A DNA stretch of 55,611 nt, taken from assembly GCA_036379395.1 (NCBI GenBank), contig DASVGR010000012.1, forward strand, positions 1 through 55,611, read 5' to 3'. Shown here one piece after another: positions 26,208 through 35,126 of this stretch (its first letter is position 1; every line of letters starts with the position of its first letter). The notes under the pieces were generated by a model. It was not told the DNA's origin, searched no databases, and saw only the letters and a program-made list of their open reading frames with translations. This stretch comes from Oleiagrimonas sp036379395 (GTDB lineage Bacteria; Pseudomonadota; Gammaproteobacteria; Xanthomonadales; Rhodanobacteraceae). Position numbers and translations under genes: made by a program.

Positions 26208-26813
26208 ATGGCAAAAGTATTGGGTCCACAAAGACTCGGCCCGTTGACCCCGTTGGTTGGCGAATGGGAAAGCAACGAGGGCGTCGACCTCTCCTATCAC
26301 AACAAGGACGACGAGACCTCGGAAACCGGGAGCTTCGAAAAAGGCTTTTTCAAGCCCATTCCCGTACAGGAAAACGGCCAGCAGGCGCTGGACGGGTTGG
26401 CCTACAAACTGACCAATTGGCGCCACGGCGAAGAAGGCATGGATCCGTTCCACGACGAATCGGGCTACCTGTTGTGGGACAAAGTCCGCGGCCAGATCAT
26501 GCAATGTGTCGTGTTCGGACGCGGCATCGCCATTCTTGCGGGCAGCGACGCCGGCCCGCACGACCGGGAGTTGCACTTCAAGGCCACACCGGGCGATCCC
26601 GCCTACGGCATCCTGCAGAACAAATACCTGCTGGAGCGCGCCGAGCTGAAAAGCTACGAGCATGTCTTCACCTTCAACGACGACGGTACGTTCACGCATG
26701 CTTCCGACATCGTTTTGAAGCTTGCCGCGCAAGGCGGCAAGGAAATGCATCATACCGATCGCAACACGCTGCACCTCGTCAAGCGCTACCACCCCAGTTC
26801 CGAAAACAGCTGA
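26208..26813 (+). CDS. FABP/nitrobindin-like heme-binding beta-barrel protein
   Basis: This 201-residue protein has the opening LGPLTPLVGEWESNEG and the following strands typical of the THAP4/nitrobindin beta-barrel family (formerly DUF1794). Known members bind ferric heme and react with nitric oxide or peroxynitrite. The member here carries extra loops (YHNKDDE, KPIPVQENG), as in the proteobacterial branch, and the GxWxG-type motif reads GEWESNEG. Whether the heme-ligand histidine is present needs alignment. ATG 26208 is nine bases after GAGGAGG; an ATG at 26202 is closer than ideal. It is followed by a strong stem-loop. Confidence 0.8.
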   Translation: MAKVLGPQRLGPLTPLVGEWESNEGVDLSYHNKDDETSETGSFEKGFFKPIPVQENGQQALDGLAYKLTNWRHGEEGMDPFHDESGYLLWDKVRGQIMQCVVFGRGIAILAGSDAGPHDRELHFKATPGDPAYGILQNKYLLERAELKSYEHVFTFNDDGTFTHASDIVLKLAAQGGKEMHHTDRNTLHLVKRYHPSSENS

Positions 26814-26830
26814 AGACAAGGGCACATTTC

Positions 26831-26862
26831 AACACGGCCTTGCATCGCTGCAAGGCCGTGTT
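26831..26862 (+). terminator. 14-bp stem-loop after the nitrobindin-like gene
   Basis: AACACGGCCTTGCA at 26831-26844 pairs perfectly with TGCAAGGCCGTGTT at 26849-26862 around a 4-base loop. It begins 17 bases after the stop. The next gene is convergent, so it may serve both. Confidence 0.65.
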
Positions 26863-26915
26863 GCATTGCATCCGCGACAGGTTAGATTCGAGGTACCCGA
26901 ATCCCCGCGGCCCGA

Positions 26916-27752
26916 TTACTTGTGCGGGTCGTGCCCGTCCGCGCGCACGCGCACGGTGAGGCTCTGTGCCACCGTGCCGACCGGGCCATGGATGTCGCTC
27001 AGCACCGAAAATGTTTCGCCCAACCCGGTTGGGCCGAAGCTGACGCGCGTGTCGAAACCCACCCAGCCGGCGACCGGCTGGCGCAGGAAGTGCACGGTGA
27101 GATCCATGTTGGCGAAAAACACGTCCTCGGGGCGCTCGCGCACGGCCAGGCCGTTGGCGGTATCGACCAGTTTCAGGAAACCGGCGACCGGCTGATCGGG
27201 CTCGTCGGCAATCAACTGGCAACGTGTGCGCAACCAGCTCTGGCTGCGTCCGGGCCGCGCGTCGGCCGCGCGATGCGCCTCCAGCGTGGCGATGAAGCCG
27301 CCATCCCACACGGTCGAAAACGCCAGCTTCGGCAACGTTTCGGGCGGCGGCAACGGCATCCATTCAATGCCTTGCACGGCCGAGGTGTCCGTGCTGGCCA
27401 GACGCCACACGCGCGCACGAATGCACACGCGGTCACCATGCCGCATGCACGCTTCGATCAGTTCGATCGAGCGCCCCGGGCGGACCATGTCCACATCGAC
27501 GGTGAACGGGCCGGAGTGGATCACGCCCAGCACGTCAAACGACACGCGCGAGATCAGTTTGTCGCTGGGCAGGCGCCGTTCGATTTCGGCCAGCACCACG
27601 GCCGAGGCCGGCCCCAGATGCTGCTCGCCGGGTTGCCAGGCGCCTTGCGAATGCAGGGTTGAAATGAAGGTGTCTTCGCCCTGACGGACGTAATACGCGT
27701 CGGGGTACGCCTCGCCGGCGTGCCCGAGGTGGAGGTTGTTTGCGATAGGCAT
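26916..27752 (-). CDS. thioesterase-family (double hotdog) protein
   Basis: This 278-residue protein matches the acyl-CoA thioesterase family made of two hotdog halves (TesB-like): first half to about residue 130 with the GPASAVVLAEIERRLP helix, second half ending in a beta-rich segment (VAGWVGFDTRVSFGPTG). It would hydrolyse an acyl-CoA, and the physiological substrate is not known. It is convergent with the nitrobindin-like gene and divergent from the TonB receptor at 28141. ATG 27752 was chosen over the frame extension to 27815 because family similarity begins there. Confidence 0.82.
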   Translation of the reverse strand: MPIANNLHLGHAGEAYPDAYYVRQGEDTFISTLHSQGAWQPGEQHLGPASAVVLAEIERRLPSDKLISRVSFDVLGVIHSGPFTVDVDMVRPGRSIELIEACMRHGDRVCIRARVWRLASTDTSAVQGIEWMPLPPPETLPKLAFSTVWDGGFIATLEAHRAADARPGRSQSWLRTRCQLIADEPDQPVAGFLKLVDTANGLAVRERPEDVFFANMDLTVHFLRQPVAGWVGFDTRVSFGPTGLGETFSVLSDIHGPVGTVAQSLTVRVRADGHDPHK

Positions 27753-27914
27753 CCGCCGATTATAGGTGGCCACCGTGCCGCCGGGTGCCCAGCCACGCAG
27801 GTGGCACGGCACCACCCTCTGTCACGCGGCAGGACAGCGACCGCGCCCAGCCGGGGCATCCATGCCCGCCGCAACCGTCAGTTGTCGTCAGGCACTTGAC
27901 ATCCCGGGCGGGGC

Positions 27915-27960
27915 TTGATAAACCTCATCGCAAGTTTCGTATTGTTGTCATATGTTTCAT
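27915..27960 (+). promoter_or_regulatory. candidate promoter with GTTTC direct repeats upstream of the TonB receptor
   Basis: TTGATA at 27915-27920 and a weak -10-like CGTATT at 27938-27943 (17-base spacing) could be a promoter. GTTTCGT at 27934-27940 and GTTTCAT at 27954-27960 are direct repeats 20 bases apart, overlapping and following the -10. This fits a DeoR-type operator. The remainder of the 388-base gap (27753-28140) holds no gene. Confidence 0.35.
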
Positions 27961-28140
27961 TTACAGCAACAAAAGACGGATAGACCCGCTATTTGGCTTG
28001 CCATAACGGTCGAGTACTTGTTTTTCCGTACAGATTTTCACCGAAAAATAACCTGATCACGCCGGGGCACGGGCATCGCACGGCGACACTTCCGGCACGG
28101 GCGGCGCGGGGCCGCACCACGACAGCGAGGGCACGAAAAC

Positions 28141-31100
28141 ATGTACAAGCACGCGACAGGCACCGTTTCACCACGCCACTTGCGGGGGTTGGCCGTTGCC
28201 ATATCCCTCGCCCTCGGCACGTCCGGCGTCGCCTACGCCCAGCAGGCCGTCACCGGCGGCATCTACGGGCACGCCGGCAAGCAGGAGACCGTGACCATCG
28301 ACGCGCTCAACACCGGCGTCAAACGCGCGGTGCAACCCAAGGCCAACGGCCAGTTCAGCGCCACGGCGCTGAACCCGGGTCCTTACGAGGTCAACATCCT
28401 GCGTGACGGGAAAGTGGTCAAGACCGGTGTGGTGGTGGTCAGGCCCGGCATCATGTCGGCGGCCACCCAACTGGCCACGGTCAGCGGCAATCCGCAAGTG
28501 TTGCAGTCGGTGGTGGTCAACGCCTCGGAAAACGCGGCCAAATATTCCATCAATTCCATTGATACCAGCACCGCCCAGCTGGTGACGCATTACGACGCCA
28601 AACTGCTGCATGACTTGCCGGTGAGCAACGACACCGAATCCATTGCCCTGCTGCAATCCAACGTCAATCACGAGCAGCAGACCACCGGGTCGATCCAGGT
28701 CAATGGCGCCACGCCCGGCGCCAACCGTTACTTCCTGAATGGTTTCGACATCACCAACAACACCTCCAACATCGGCAGCTTCGGCGTGCCGTCCGAGGCC
28801 GTGCAGAGCACGTCTGTCGTGGCCACCGGTGCCGACGCCTCGTGGAGCAACGCTCTTGGCGGCGTGGTCATGACCAACGTCAAGCAAGGGTCGGACAAGT
28901 TCAAGGCCGGCTACGTGTTGAATTTCGTGCCGCCCACGTCCAAATTCTTCCGCCCGCTGAGCAAAGGCTCGACCAACTCGCAGGGCACGCCGTACATGTA
29001 TTACCCGCACGCCGATCATGACGCGGTGCAGATCACGAACGACTATTGGGCCTCGGGCCCGCTGATCAAGCACAAGGTGTTTTTGTATGCGCTGGTGTCA
29101 CAGGATCTGCCGCGCGCCAACGACTCATTCGGCTCCACCTCCAAAAGCCACTACACCAACGGCAACGACACGGGCCTGTTCAACCTGACCTGGGACATCA
29201 CCAACAAGCAAACCCTCGACTTGATTGGCGAATACAACCACAGCAGCAGCTTCGACCAGACCTATCAGCTCAACACGCCGTTTGATCCATCCTCCGTCGG
29301 CGCCGACACCGGTTGGTCCACGGGCGATTCGATCACCCGTTACGGCATCGCCGATTATCACTGGCTGGTCAGTACCAATTTCCACGTGCATTTGATGGCC
29401 GGCATTGCCGCCATCCGCAGCACGTCCAACAATTCGGCACTCGAGTCGGCCAGCACCAGCGACAGCGGCAACCCCATCGTGTGCGCCACATCGGTCGACC
29501 CGGTCACGCAGGTCGGCACGCTGTTGTCGGCGCAAAACGTGTGCACCATTTCCAACCCGACCACGGCGCTGACGCGCGGTTACAAGGCCGACTTCACTTG
29601 GTGGGTCGGTTCCAACCGCATCCAGTTCGGTGGCCAGAAATACAACGAATCCAGCAACGAAGGCTTCCACACCGTCGCCGGCGGTGATTGGACCTACCAG
29701 GATCTGCCGGGGATCATCCTGTCCAACGGTTCGACGATTTCGAAAACCGACGGCAAATTTGTCACCCGGCAGTTGTTCAGCGAAATCCGCGTAGGCCACA
29801 CCAGTCGCACGGCAGCCTACGTGCAGGATTCATGGCAGGCCACGGACAACTGGCTGCTGTACGGCGGCGTGCGCTGGACGCGCAGCAAATACAAGGTCCA
29901 GGGCGGCATCCCGGTCTTGACGCTGCACAATTATTCGCCACGCGTGGGCTTCTCGTGGGATGTCCACGGCGACAGCACCTTGAAGATTGGCGGCACCCTG
30001 GGCGAATACACCCTGCCGATGCCGATGAACTTCAGCGCCGTCATCGGGCAAGTCGATCCGCTCAGCTACAAGTACTACACCTACACCGGCATCAACCCCG
30101 ACGGTTCGCCGCAAGGCATCAAGCAAATCGGTTCGACGCTCATTTCCGACGCCGCCGTGCCGACACCTGCCGCACAGAAGATTTCGCACAACCTGAAAGG
30201 CATGCGCGCCTACGCCTTCAGCCTGTATGCGCAACAAAAATTGTCCGACGCGTGGACGGGCATGGTCGCTTTCACCGGCGAAGACCTCAATCGCGTCATT
30301 GATCAAACCTGCTTGAACACGCCGCTGATGGACGTGGCGCACGCCGCGGGCTTCACCAACTACAACATCAGCAACACCGACAACAGTCTGTGCACCTACT
30401 TCAACCCCGGCAACGACATCACCGTCACGCGTGATTTTGCCGGCGACGGCAAGCTCGAAACCCTGACCGTGCCGAAGGCGATGATCAAGGCACCCAAGCC
30501 GACGCATCATTACTGGAGCATGACCCTGCAGGCCACGCACAAGCCGACCGATACGCAGCCGTTCTTCCTGGACCTGAGCTACACCTTCCAGCGTGAATAC
30601 GGCAATTACGACGGCCTGCTGGATTTGTCACACTTCAACCCCGGCTATCCGGCCGACACTTACCAGTACACCTACCCGGTCATGAGCATCGGCGGCAATG
30701 GCAACTTGTCCGACGACATCCGCAACACGGCCGTGGCCTCGGGCATCTACTACTTCAACCACGGTTGGGCCAAAGGCCTGACGGTCGGCGCTTCGTGGCG
30801 ATTCACCACCGGCGCGCCGTTCAGCTGCCTGGGCACCTACCCCGATTCGTCCAACCCGGCCGCCATTGCGCGTGGTCCACAGTCGCATTTCTGCGGCGGC
30901 GTACTCATGAAACAAGGCTCTTTGCGGATGCCGTCGCATTGGGAATTGGGCCTGTCGGCCGGTTATCACTGGCAGTTCGGCAAGAACAAGTTGTTCGTCA
31001 AGCTGGCGGCGCAAAACATCACCAACAACCAACGCGCGATCAGCCGTTACCCCTACCATGACGAGCAATTCCTGACGCCGACCACGTTGAAAATGAACCC

Positions 31101-31173
31101 GTACTACTTCACGGTTTCGAGCCGGCAGGAGCCACGCTTCTTCTCGCTGACGGTTCGCTACCAGTTCAACTGA
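28141..31173 (+). CDS. Oar-like TonB-dependent receptor
   Basis: This 1010-residue outer-membrane receptor has a signal peptide (about 1-33, GVAYA-QQ), a carboxypeptidase-regulatory-like domain (about 36-110, QAVTGGIYGHAG), a plug domain (about 130-250, with the NRYFLNGFDITNN segment) and a large barrel ending in RYQFN. Such receptors bring large ligands, often glycans or siderophores, across the outer membrane using TonB energy. It is the first gene of a likely pair with the TPR-sulfotransferase 97 bases downstream. The barrel is related to the second receptor at 35127-38102, but the two are not near-identical, so they probably take different ligands of one glycan system. Confidence 0.92.
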   Translation: MYKHATGTVSPRHLRGLAVAISLALGTSGVAYAQQAVTGGIYGHAGKQETVTIDALNTGVKRAVQPKANGQFSATALNPGPYEVNILRDGKVVKTGVVVVRPGIMSAATQLATVSGNPQVLQSVVVNASENAAKYSINSIDTSTAQLVTHYDAKLLHDLPVSNDTESIALLQSNVNHEQQTTGSIQVNGATPGANRYFLNGFDITNNTSNIGSFGVPSEAVQSTSVVATGADASWSNALGGVVMTNVKQGSDKFKAGYVLNFVPPTSKFFRPLSKGSTNSQGTPYMYYPHADHDAVQITNDYWASGPLIKHKVFLYALVSQDLPRANDSFGSTSKSHYTNGNDTGLFNLTWDITNKQTLDLIGEYNHSSSFDQTYQLNTPFDPSSVGADTGWSTGDSITRYGIADYHWLVSTNFHVHLMAGIAAIRSTSNNSALESASTSDSGNPIVCATSVDPVTQVGTLLSAQNVCTISNPTTALTRGYKADFTWWVGSNRIQFGGQKYNESSNEGFHTVAGGDWTYQDLPGIILSNGSTISKTDGKFVTRQLFSEIRVGHTSRTAAYVQDSWQATDNWLLYGGVRWTRSKYKVQGGIPVLTLHNYSPRVGFSWDVHGDSTLKIGGTLGEYTLPMPMNFSAVIGQVDPLSYKYYTYTGINPDGSPQGIKQIGSTLISDAAVPTPAAQKISHNLKGMRAYAFSLYAQQKLSDAWTGMVAFTGEDLNRVIDQTCLNTPLMDVAHAAGFTNYNISNTDNSLCTYFNPGNDITVTRDFAGDGKLETLTVPKAMIKAPKPTHHYWSMTLQATHKPTDTQPFFLDLSYTFQREYGNYDGLLDLSHFNPGYPADTYQYTYPVMSIGGNGNLSDDIRNTAVASGIYYFNHGWAKGLTVGASWRFTTGAPFSCLGTYPDSSNPAAIARGPQSHFCGGVLMKQGSLRMPSHWELGLSAGYHWQFGKNKLFVKLAAQNITNNQRAISRYPYHDEQFLTPTTLKMNPYYFTVSSRQEPRFFSLTVRYQFN

Positions 31174-31192
31174 CCGGCATCCAGCACCGTCT

Positions 31193-31222
31193 GCACCGGC
31201 ATGGCTTGGGTCATGCCGGTGC
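31193..31222 (+). terminator. 11-bp stem-loop between the TonB receptor and the TPR-sulfotransferase
   Basis: GCACCGGCATG at 31193-31203 pairs with CATGCCGGTGC at 31212-31222 around an 8-base loop. There is no T-run. It may lower rather than stop read-through into the next gene. Confidence 0.45.
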
Positions 31223-31270
31223 GCAGTGCCACACTGGGGCCGACCGCGCATGCGCCCAACCGACGATGCC

Positions 31271-32845
31271 ATGACCCAGCCCGACTCCGCGGCAACCCGG
31301 CTGCAACAACTGAAAACCAGCGCCATGCACGCCTGGTCCCGCGGAGCGCTGGCGCAGGCACGGCAAGACCTGCTCGCCGTGCTGGCACTTGCACCGGCAG
31401 ACGCGCAAGGCGCGAAAATGCTGGCCATCGTCGAACAGCGGCTGGGCGATCATGCGCAAGCGATCACGCATTTTCGCCAGGCACTGGCGACCGCGCCCGA
31501 CGACGTGGACACCCATACCGGGTTGGCCATATCGCTGGCGCAACAGGGAGATGCCGGCGAGTCCATCGACCATTTCCGACAGGCCGCCCGCCTGCGGCCC
31601 GACATGGCGCCCGCGTGGGCGAATCTGGGCGAGGCGCTGGCGCGGCAAAACCGTTTCGACGAAGCCGCTGACGCGCTGCAACACGCCGTCACACTGGACG
31701 CCAACGCCCTGCCCGCGCGTCTGGCGCTGGCACGGGTACAGGCCATCAACGGCGACACGGACGGCGCCACCGGCAGCTTTCGCGCCGTTCTCGCCCGGCA
31801 GCCCGACAACGCCGAAGCCTGGTTCGGCCTGTCCTATCTGAACACGGCCGGCCTCGACGCGACCGACGCGCAACGCTTGCAACACATTCTGGCCCGCGGG
31901 ACGCAGCCCCCTGCGCAAAGGGAAAAACTGCTGTTCGCGCAGGCCAAGGCGCTGGAAAACACGCACCAGTACGACGAAGCATTTGCGGCCTTCACTGCCG
32001 CCAACGCCTTGGGCAAGCAGCGCGTCCAGTGGCGACACGCCGCACAGCAGGCGCGCAATCGGGCCATCGAAAAAACCTTCGCCGCGTCCGCCTCGACGCC
32101 GGCACCGGCATCACCGGCCGGTGAAATCCTTTTCATCGCCAGCCTGCCGCGATCCGGCTCCACCCTGGTCGAAGCCATCCTTGCCGCGCACCCGGACGTG
32201 GAAAGCGGCAACGAGACACGGTTGCTGGCACGCGTCCTCGACGAGGAAAGCCATCGTCGCGGCCAGCCGTTTCCCGATTGGACCGGCGCGGCAACGGACG
32301 CGGACTGGTCACGTCTCGGCCAGCGCTACATGACGCTGGCCAGCACCTTGCGCACCGGCAAGGCGCGTTTCGTGGACAAGAGCCTGCTCAACTGGCAACT
32401 GGTGGGCGCGGCCCTGTCGATGCTGCCCGACGCCCGCGTGGTTTTCGTGCAACGCGACGCCGTGGAAACCTGCCTGGCCTGCTACCGGCAATGTCTGGGT
32501 CCGGAAAGCGGCTTTGCCTGCGACCTCGACTGGCTGGCCGACCAATATGCCGCTTGCGAACGTCTGACGCGGCTGTGGCGGCAACAATATCCGCAACGCA
32601 CCTTGCACCTTGCGTACGAAACGCTCGTGCAACAGCCCGAGGCAAGCATCCGCGCGCTGCTCGCGTTTTGCCAGTTGCCGTTCGACCCGTGCTGCCTGAC
32701 CTATTACACCGCCCGCCGCGCAGTCAAAAGCCTGCCCAGCACGCAGCAGGTGCGCCAGCCGCTGCGCCGTGATACCGCCAAGTCGCACCTGTACGCCGAT
32801 CACCTCGCCGGCTTGCGCCGACGGCTGCAGACGCCCGAAGGCTGA
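31271..32845 (+). CDS. TPR-sulfotransferase fusion protein
   Basis: This 524-residue protein has about seven TPR-like helix pairs in the first half (for example AITHFRQALATAPDDVDTHT and SFRAVLARQPDNAEAWFGLS) and a sulfotransferase domain in the second. The PAPS-binding loop LPRSGSTLVEAI lies near 290-302 and the 3'-phosphate motif VFVQRDAVETCLACY near 390-405. This architecture resembles protein (tyrosyl) sulfotransferases and recurs beside TonB receptors in Xanthomonadales and sphingomonads. No signal peptide is seen, so it should work in the cytoplasm on an unknown peptide or glycan. The start is uncertain between ATG 31271 and ATG 31250. It is convergent with the glycosidase gene. Confidence 0.87.
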   Translation: MTQPDSAATRLQQLKTSAMHAWSRGALAQARQDLLAVLALAPADAQGAKMLAIVEQRLGDHAQAITHFRQALATAPDDVDTHTGLAISLAQQGDAGESIDHFRQAARLRPDMAPAWANLGEALARQNRFDEAADALQHAVTLDANALPARLALARVQAINGDTDGATGSFRAVLARQPDNAEAWFGLSYLNTAGLDATDAQRLQHILARGTQPPAQREKLLFAQAKALENTHQYDEAFAAFTAANALGKQRVQWRHAAQQARNRAIEKTFAASASTPAPASPAGEILFIASLPRSGSTLVEAILAAHPDVESGNETRLLARVLDEESHRRGQPFPDWTGAATDADWSRLGQRYMTLASTLRTGKARFVDKSLLNWQLVGAALSMLPDARVVFVQRDAVETCLACYRQCLGPESGFACDLDWLADQYAACERLTRLWRQQYPQRTLHLAYETLVQQPEASIRALLAFCQLPFDPCCLTYYTARRAVKSLPSTQQVRQPLRRDTAKSHLYADHLAGLRRRLQTPEG

Positions 32846-32870
32846 CGCAAACCCGTCGCCATGCGCCCGG

Positions 32871-32899
32871 CGCGTGCTCCAAATGTCGTGGAGCACGCG
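32871..32899. terminator. first stem-loop between convergent genes
   Basis: CGCGTGCTCC at 32871-32880 pairs perfectly with GGAGCACGCG at 32890-32899. It follows the TPR-sulfotransferase stop by 26 bases. Confidence 0.55.
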
Positions 32900-32956
32900 T
32901 GCCGCCGCGTCAGACGTGTCGCGTGCGCCCTGCTCCCGGCTGGAACAACGGCTTCA

Positions 32957-32990
32957 TGCGCGGCCGGCCTGTCAGTCGGCCGGCCGCGCA
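32957..32990. terminator. second stem-loop between convergent genes, 13-bp perfect stem
   Basis: TGCGCGGCCGGCC at 32957-32969 pairs perfectly with GGCCGGCCGCGCA at 32978-32990 around an 8-base loop. It follows the glycosidase stop on the minus strand by 15 bases and probably serves that operon. Confidence 0.6.
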
Positions 32991-33004
32991 CGTGTCGCAC
33001 GCGC

Positions 33005-35026
33005 CTACGGTGCCGGTGTCAGTTGCAGCGTCAGCACTTCGAACGGCTTGAGCTCGATGGTGGCCAACTTGTCGGCACTCAGCGTGGCCGGCACGTTGTT
33101 GCCACCGCTTTGCCACACGTCCTTGACCGTGAAGTCGCGCGCGGCATCGGGCGGCAGCTCCAGCTGTTTGGTCAGGTTGACCACGGCCAGCTGCGGCTTG
33201 TCGTCGGGGTTGCGGAACGTGATGAAGGCTTTCTTCGGCGTCCACGCGGCCCAGCCGTAAACCTGCAACCGGCCCGGATCGCCGCCGATCCAATGCGTGT
33301 CTTCCAGCACATTGGCGTTGGCGCGCGACCACTTGGCCGCGGTGGCCAGCAGATCCCAGTCATGCGTGCTCAGCAGCGACGGGGTGATGTACATCTCCTG
33401 CAGGTCGGTGCCGGTGGCGAAGTAGCTGTGCACCTCGTTGCCGAAATCATGGCCCGGGTCGGTGTTCAGCCCACGCGCCTTCTGCGCGTAGACGATGCCG
33501 TGCAGCATCAGCGAGTTGATCGGGAACAGCGGGCCCTTTTCGACAATGTTGCGGTAGGTCTGCTCGTCGCGATAGGTGATCCACTGCTCGCGCTTGGTGC
33601 CGACGCCGGCGAAGTTGGTGTCGTAGCCGTCACGCCAGATCGAGTCGGCCCAGCGCAGCCAGAACGGCGAGGCCCAGGTGCCGGTGGTGAGGTTGATGAA
33701 GGTGTCCGGCTTGTCGGCGCGGATGTCGTCGATGAGCTGGATGGCGGCGGCAAAGTCGCTGTCGAAGGCGCTGCCCGGATACACGCTGTTGACGTTGCCG
33801 GTGCCGTCGAACTTGAACTGGTTGATGCCGTCCTTGTTCAAAAGCTGCATCACCACGTGATGGAAGCGCTTCCAGTATTTGGGCGCGGACAGGGCCAGGC
33901 CGTTGTCGACGATGCCGTAGCCCAGCTTGCGGCCGTTCTTGACGCGCAGGTCATGCGGCTTGCCGTAGCCGCCCCACGGCGACAGCCAGATGCCCGGCGC
34001 GGCGCCGTACTTGGCCGCGGCCTTTTTCAGCGGCACGAAACCGTGCGGAAACGCCTTGGAGAAATGCCAGCTGCCGGAGTAGTCGTCCCAGCCGTCGTCG
34101 AACAGGAACGAATCCATCTTCACGCCGCGCTTTTCGACCAGCTGCCGGCCGAACGTGTTGATGCGATTGAGTGCCTCGGCCTCGGTATACGGCGTGAAAT
34201 AGCCAATGTCGAACCACGAGTTGTAATGCAGAAACGGGCGATACGGATGCGCACGTTCGCGGTTGACGTAGGTGGCGAAATCGCGCCGCAACTGCGTCGG
34301 TCGCGCGGCGCCGATGACGGCCGAATAAGTGACCGACTGGCCGGCCTTGAGCGGCAAGGTGCGGTTGATCCACAGCTTCACCCCACCCGACCACGCGTCG
34401 GCGTGCGACATGGGGTGTTCGAAGCCGAACCAGTCGTTGTTGGATACCACCGGCGAGCCGTCGACCGAGCCGTCAACCATGACGTTCGGCGCCTTCAGGC
34501 CGAACAGGTTCACCTTGGTGATCGGCAGATTGCCCTTGGCCGCCGTGATGGTGACGATCTCGCGCAGGTAGTGCGAGCCTTCGCGCTGCACCAGGCGCCA
34601 GTCGACCTTGACGTCGCCGTCGGCGCTGCCAAAGCTGGCTTCGACCGCCTTGCCCGGCAACCGCGCGGCCAGGCGCGCGGCGGACGGCTGCGCCTTGAGC
34701 GCGACGGCGTGCGGCGTGGACAGCAGCAGCATGTCGGCCGGGCCGAACGCGGTGCCGTCCTTGAGCGTGATCTTGAACGGCGTGGTCACGTCGATCCTGG
34801 CGTCGTTGATCTTGTCGGTCACGACCAGGTTGGACAGTTTCTTGTCGACCACCGTCCAGCTGGCGGCCACGCTGGCATTGCCGAACGTACCGGTCGGCGC
34901 GGGCGTGGTGGCGGCAAACGCGGTGCCGGCGACGAGACAGGTGGCGCAAAGGGCGGAGGCCGCGAGCCAGGCCTTGGTGGCGTGGCGTGAAGCAGGTGTC
35001 GCGGCACGAAGCGTCAGGGACAACAT
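33005..35026 (-). CDS. secreted clan GH-D glycosidase, alpha-galactosidase/alpha-N-acetylgalactosaminidase candidate
   Basis: This 673-residue protein has a signal peptide (about 1-38), an N-terminal beta-sandwich (about 45-240) and a TIM-barrel catalytic region (about 262-560). SFLFDDGWDDY (306-316) mirrors the DDGW strand of GH36, and QFKFDGTGN places D407 where clan GH-D enzymes hold the nucleophile; D459 or nearby in RWADSIWRDGYD could be the acid/base. A C-terminal sandwich follows. Homologues are sometimes labelled enterotoxin in databases, which looks misleading. It is the last gene of a minus-strand operon with a TonB receptor, two sugar kinases and agaS, so an alpha-linked GalNAc- or Gal-containing glycan is the best guess. 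Exact family and linkage are not proven. Confidence 0.75.
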   Translation of the reverse strand: MLSLTLRAATPASRHATKAWLAASALCATCLVAGTAFAATTPAPTGTFGNASVAASWTVVDKKLSNLVVTDKINDARIDVTTPFKITLKDGTAFGPADMLLLSTPHAVALKAQPSAARLAARLPGKAVEASFGSADGDVKVDWRLVQREGSHYLREIVTITAAKGNLPITKVNLFGLKAPNVMVDGSVDGSPVVSNNDWFGFEHPMSHADAWSGGVKLWINRTLPLKAGQSVTYSAVIGAARPTQLRRDFATYVNRERAHPYRPFLHYNSWFDIGYFTPYTEAEALNRINTFGRQLVEKRGVKMDSFLFDDGWDDYSGSWHFSKAFPHGFVPLKKAAAKYGAAPGIWLSPWGGYGKPHDLRVKNGRKLGYGIVDNGLALSAPKYWKRFHHVVMQLLNKDGINQFKFDGTGNVNSVYPGSAFDSDFAAAIQLIDDIRADKPDTFINLTTGTWASPFWLRWADSIWRDGYDTNFAGVGTKREQWITYRDEQTYRNIVEKGPLFPINSLMLHGIVYAQKARGLNTDPGHDFGNEVHSYFATGTDLQEMYITPSLLSTHDWDLLATAAKWSRANANVLEDTHWIGGDPGRLQVYGWAAWTPKKAFITFRNPDDKPQLAVVNLTKQLELPPDAARDFTVKDVWQSGGNNVPATLSADKLATIELKPFEVLTLQLTPAP

Positions 35027-35097
35027 GGATCAACTCCCGATCGGGCTGGAGAGGATGCCGCGCCGCCCCTCCCGGACGACGCGGACGGAAACTCGCT

Positions 35098-35117
35098 GCC
35101 GGGCGGCCCTGCCCGGC
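35098..35117 (-). other. short stem-loop between the TonB receptor and glycosidase genes
   Basis: GCCGGGC at 35098-35104 pairs with GCCCGGC at 35111-35117 in the 100-base gap between two same-strand genes. It may tune expression or RNA stability of the glycosidase cistron rather than end transcription. Confidence 0.35.
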
Positions 35118-35126
35118 TTTGGCGCG

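Noticed and set aside
31226..31270. Longer N-terminus for the TPR-sulfotransferase
   Set aside because: The extra residues show no TPR pattern; ATG 31271 starts closer to the first helix, though ATG 31250 cannot be excluded.
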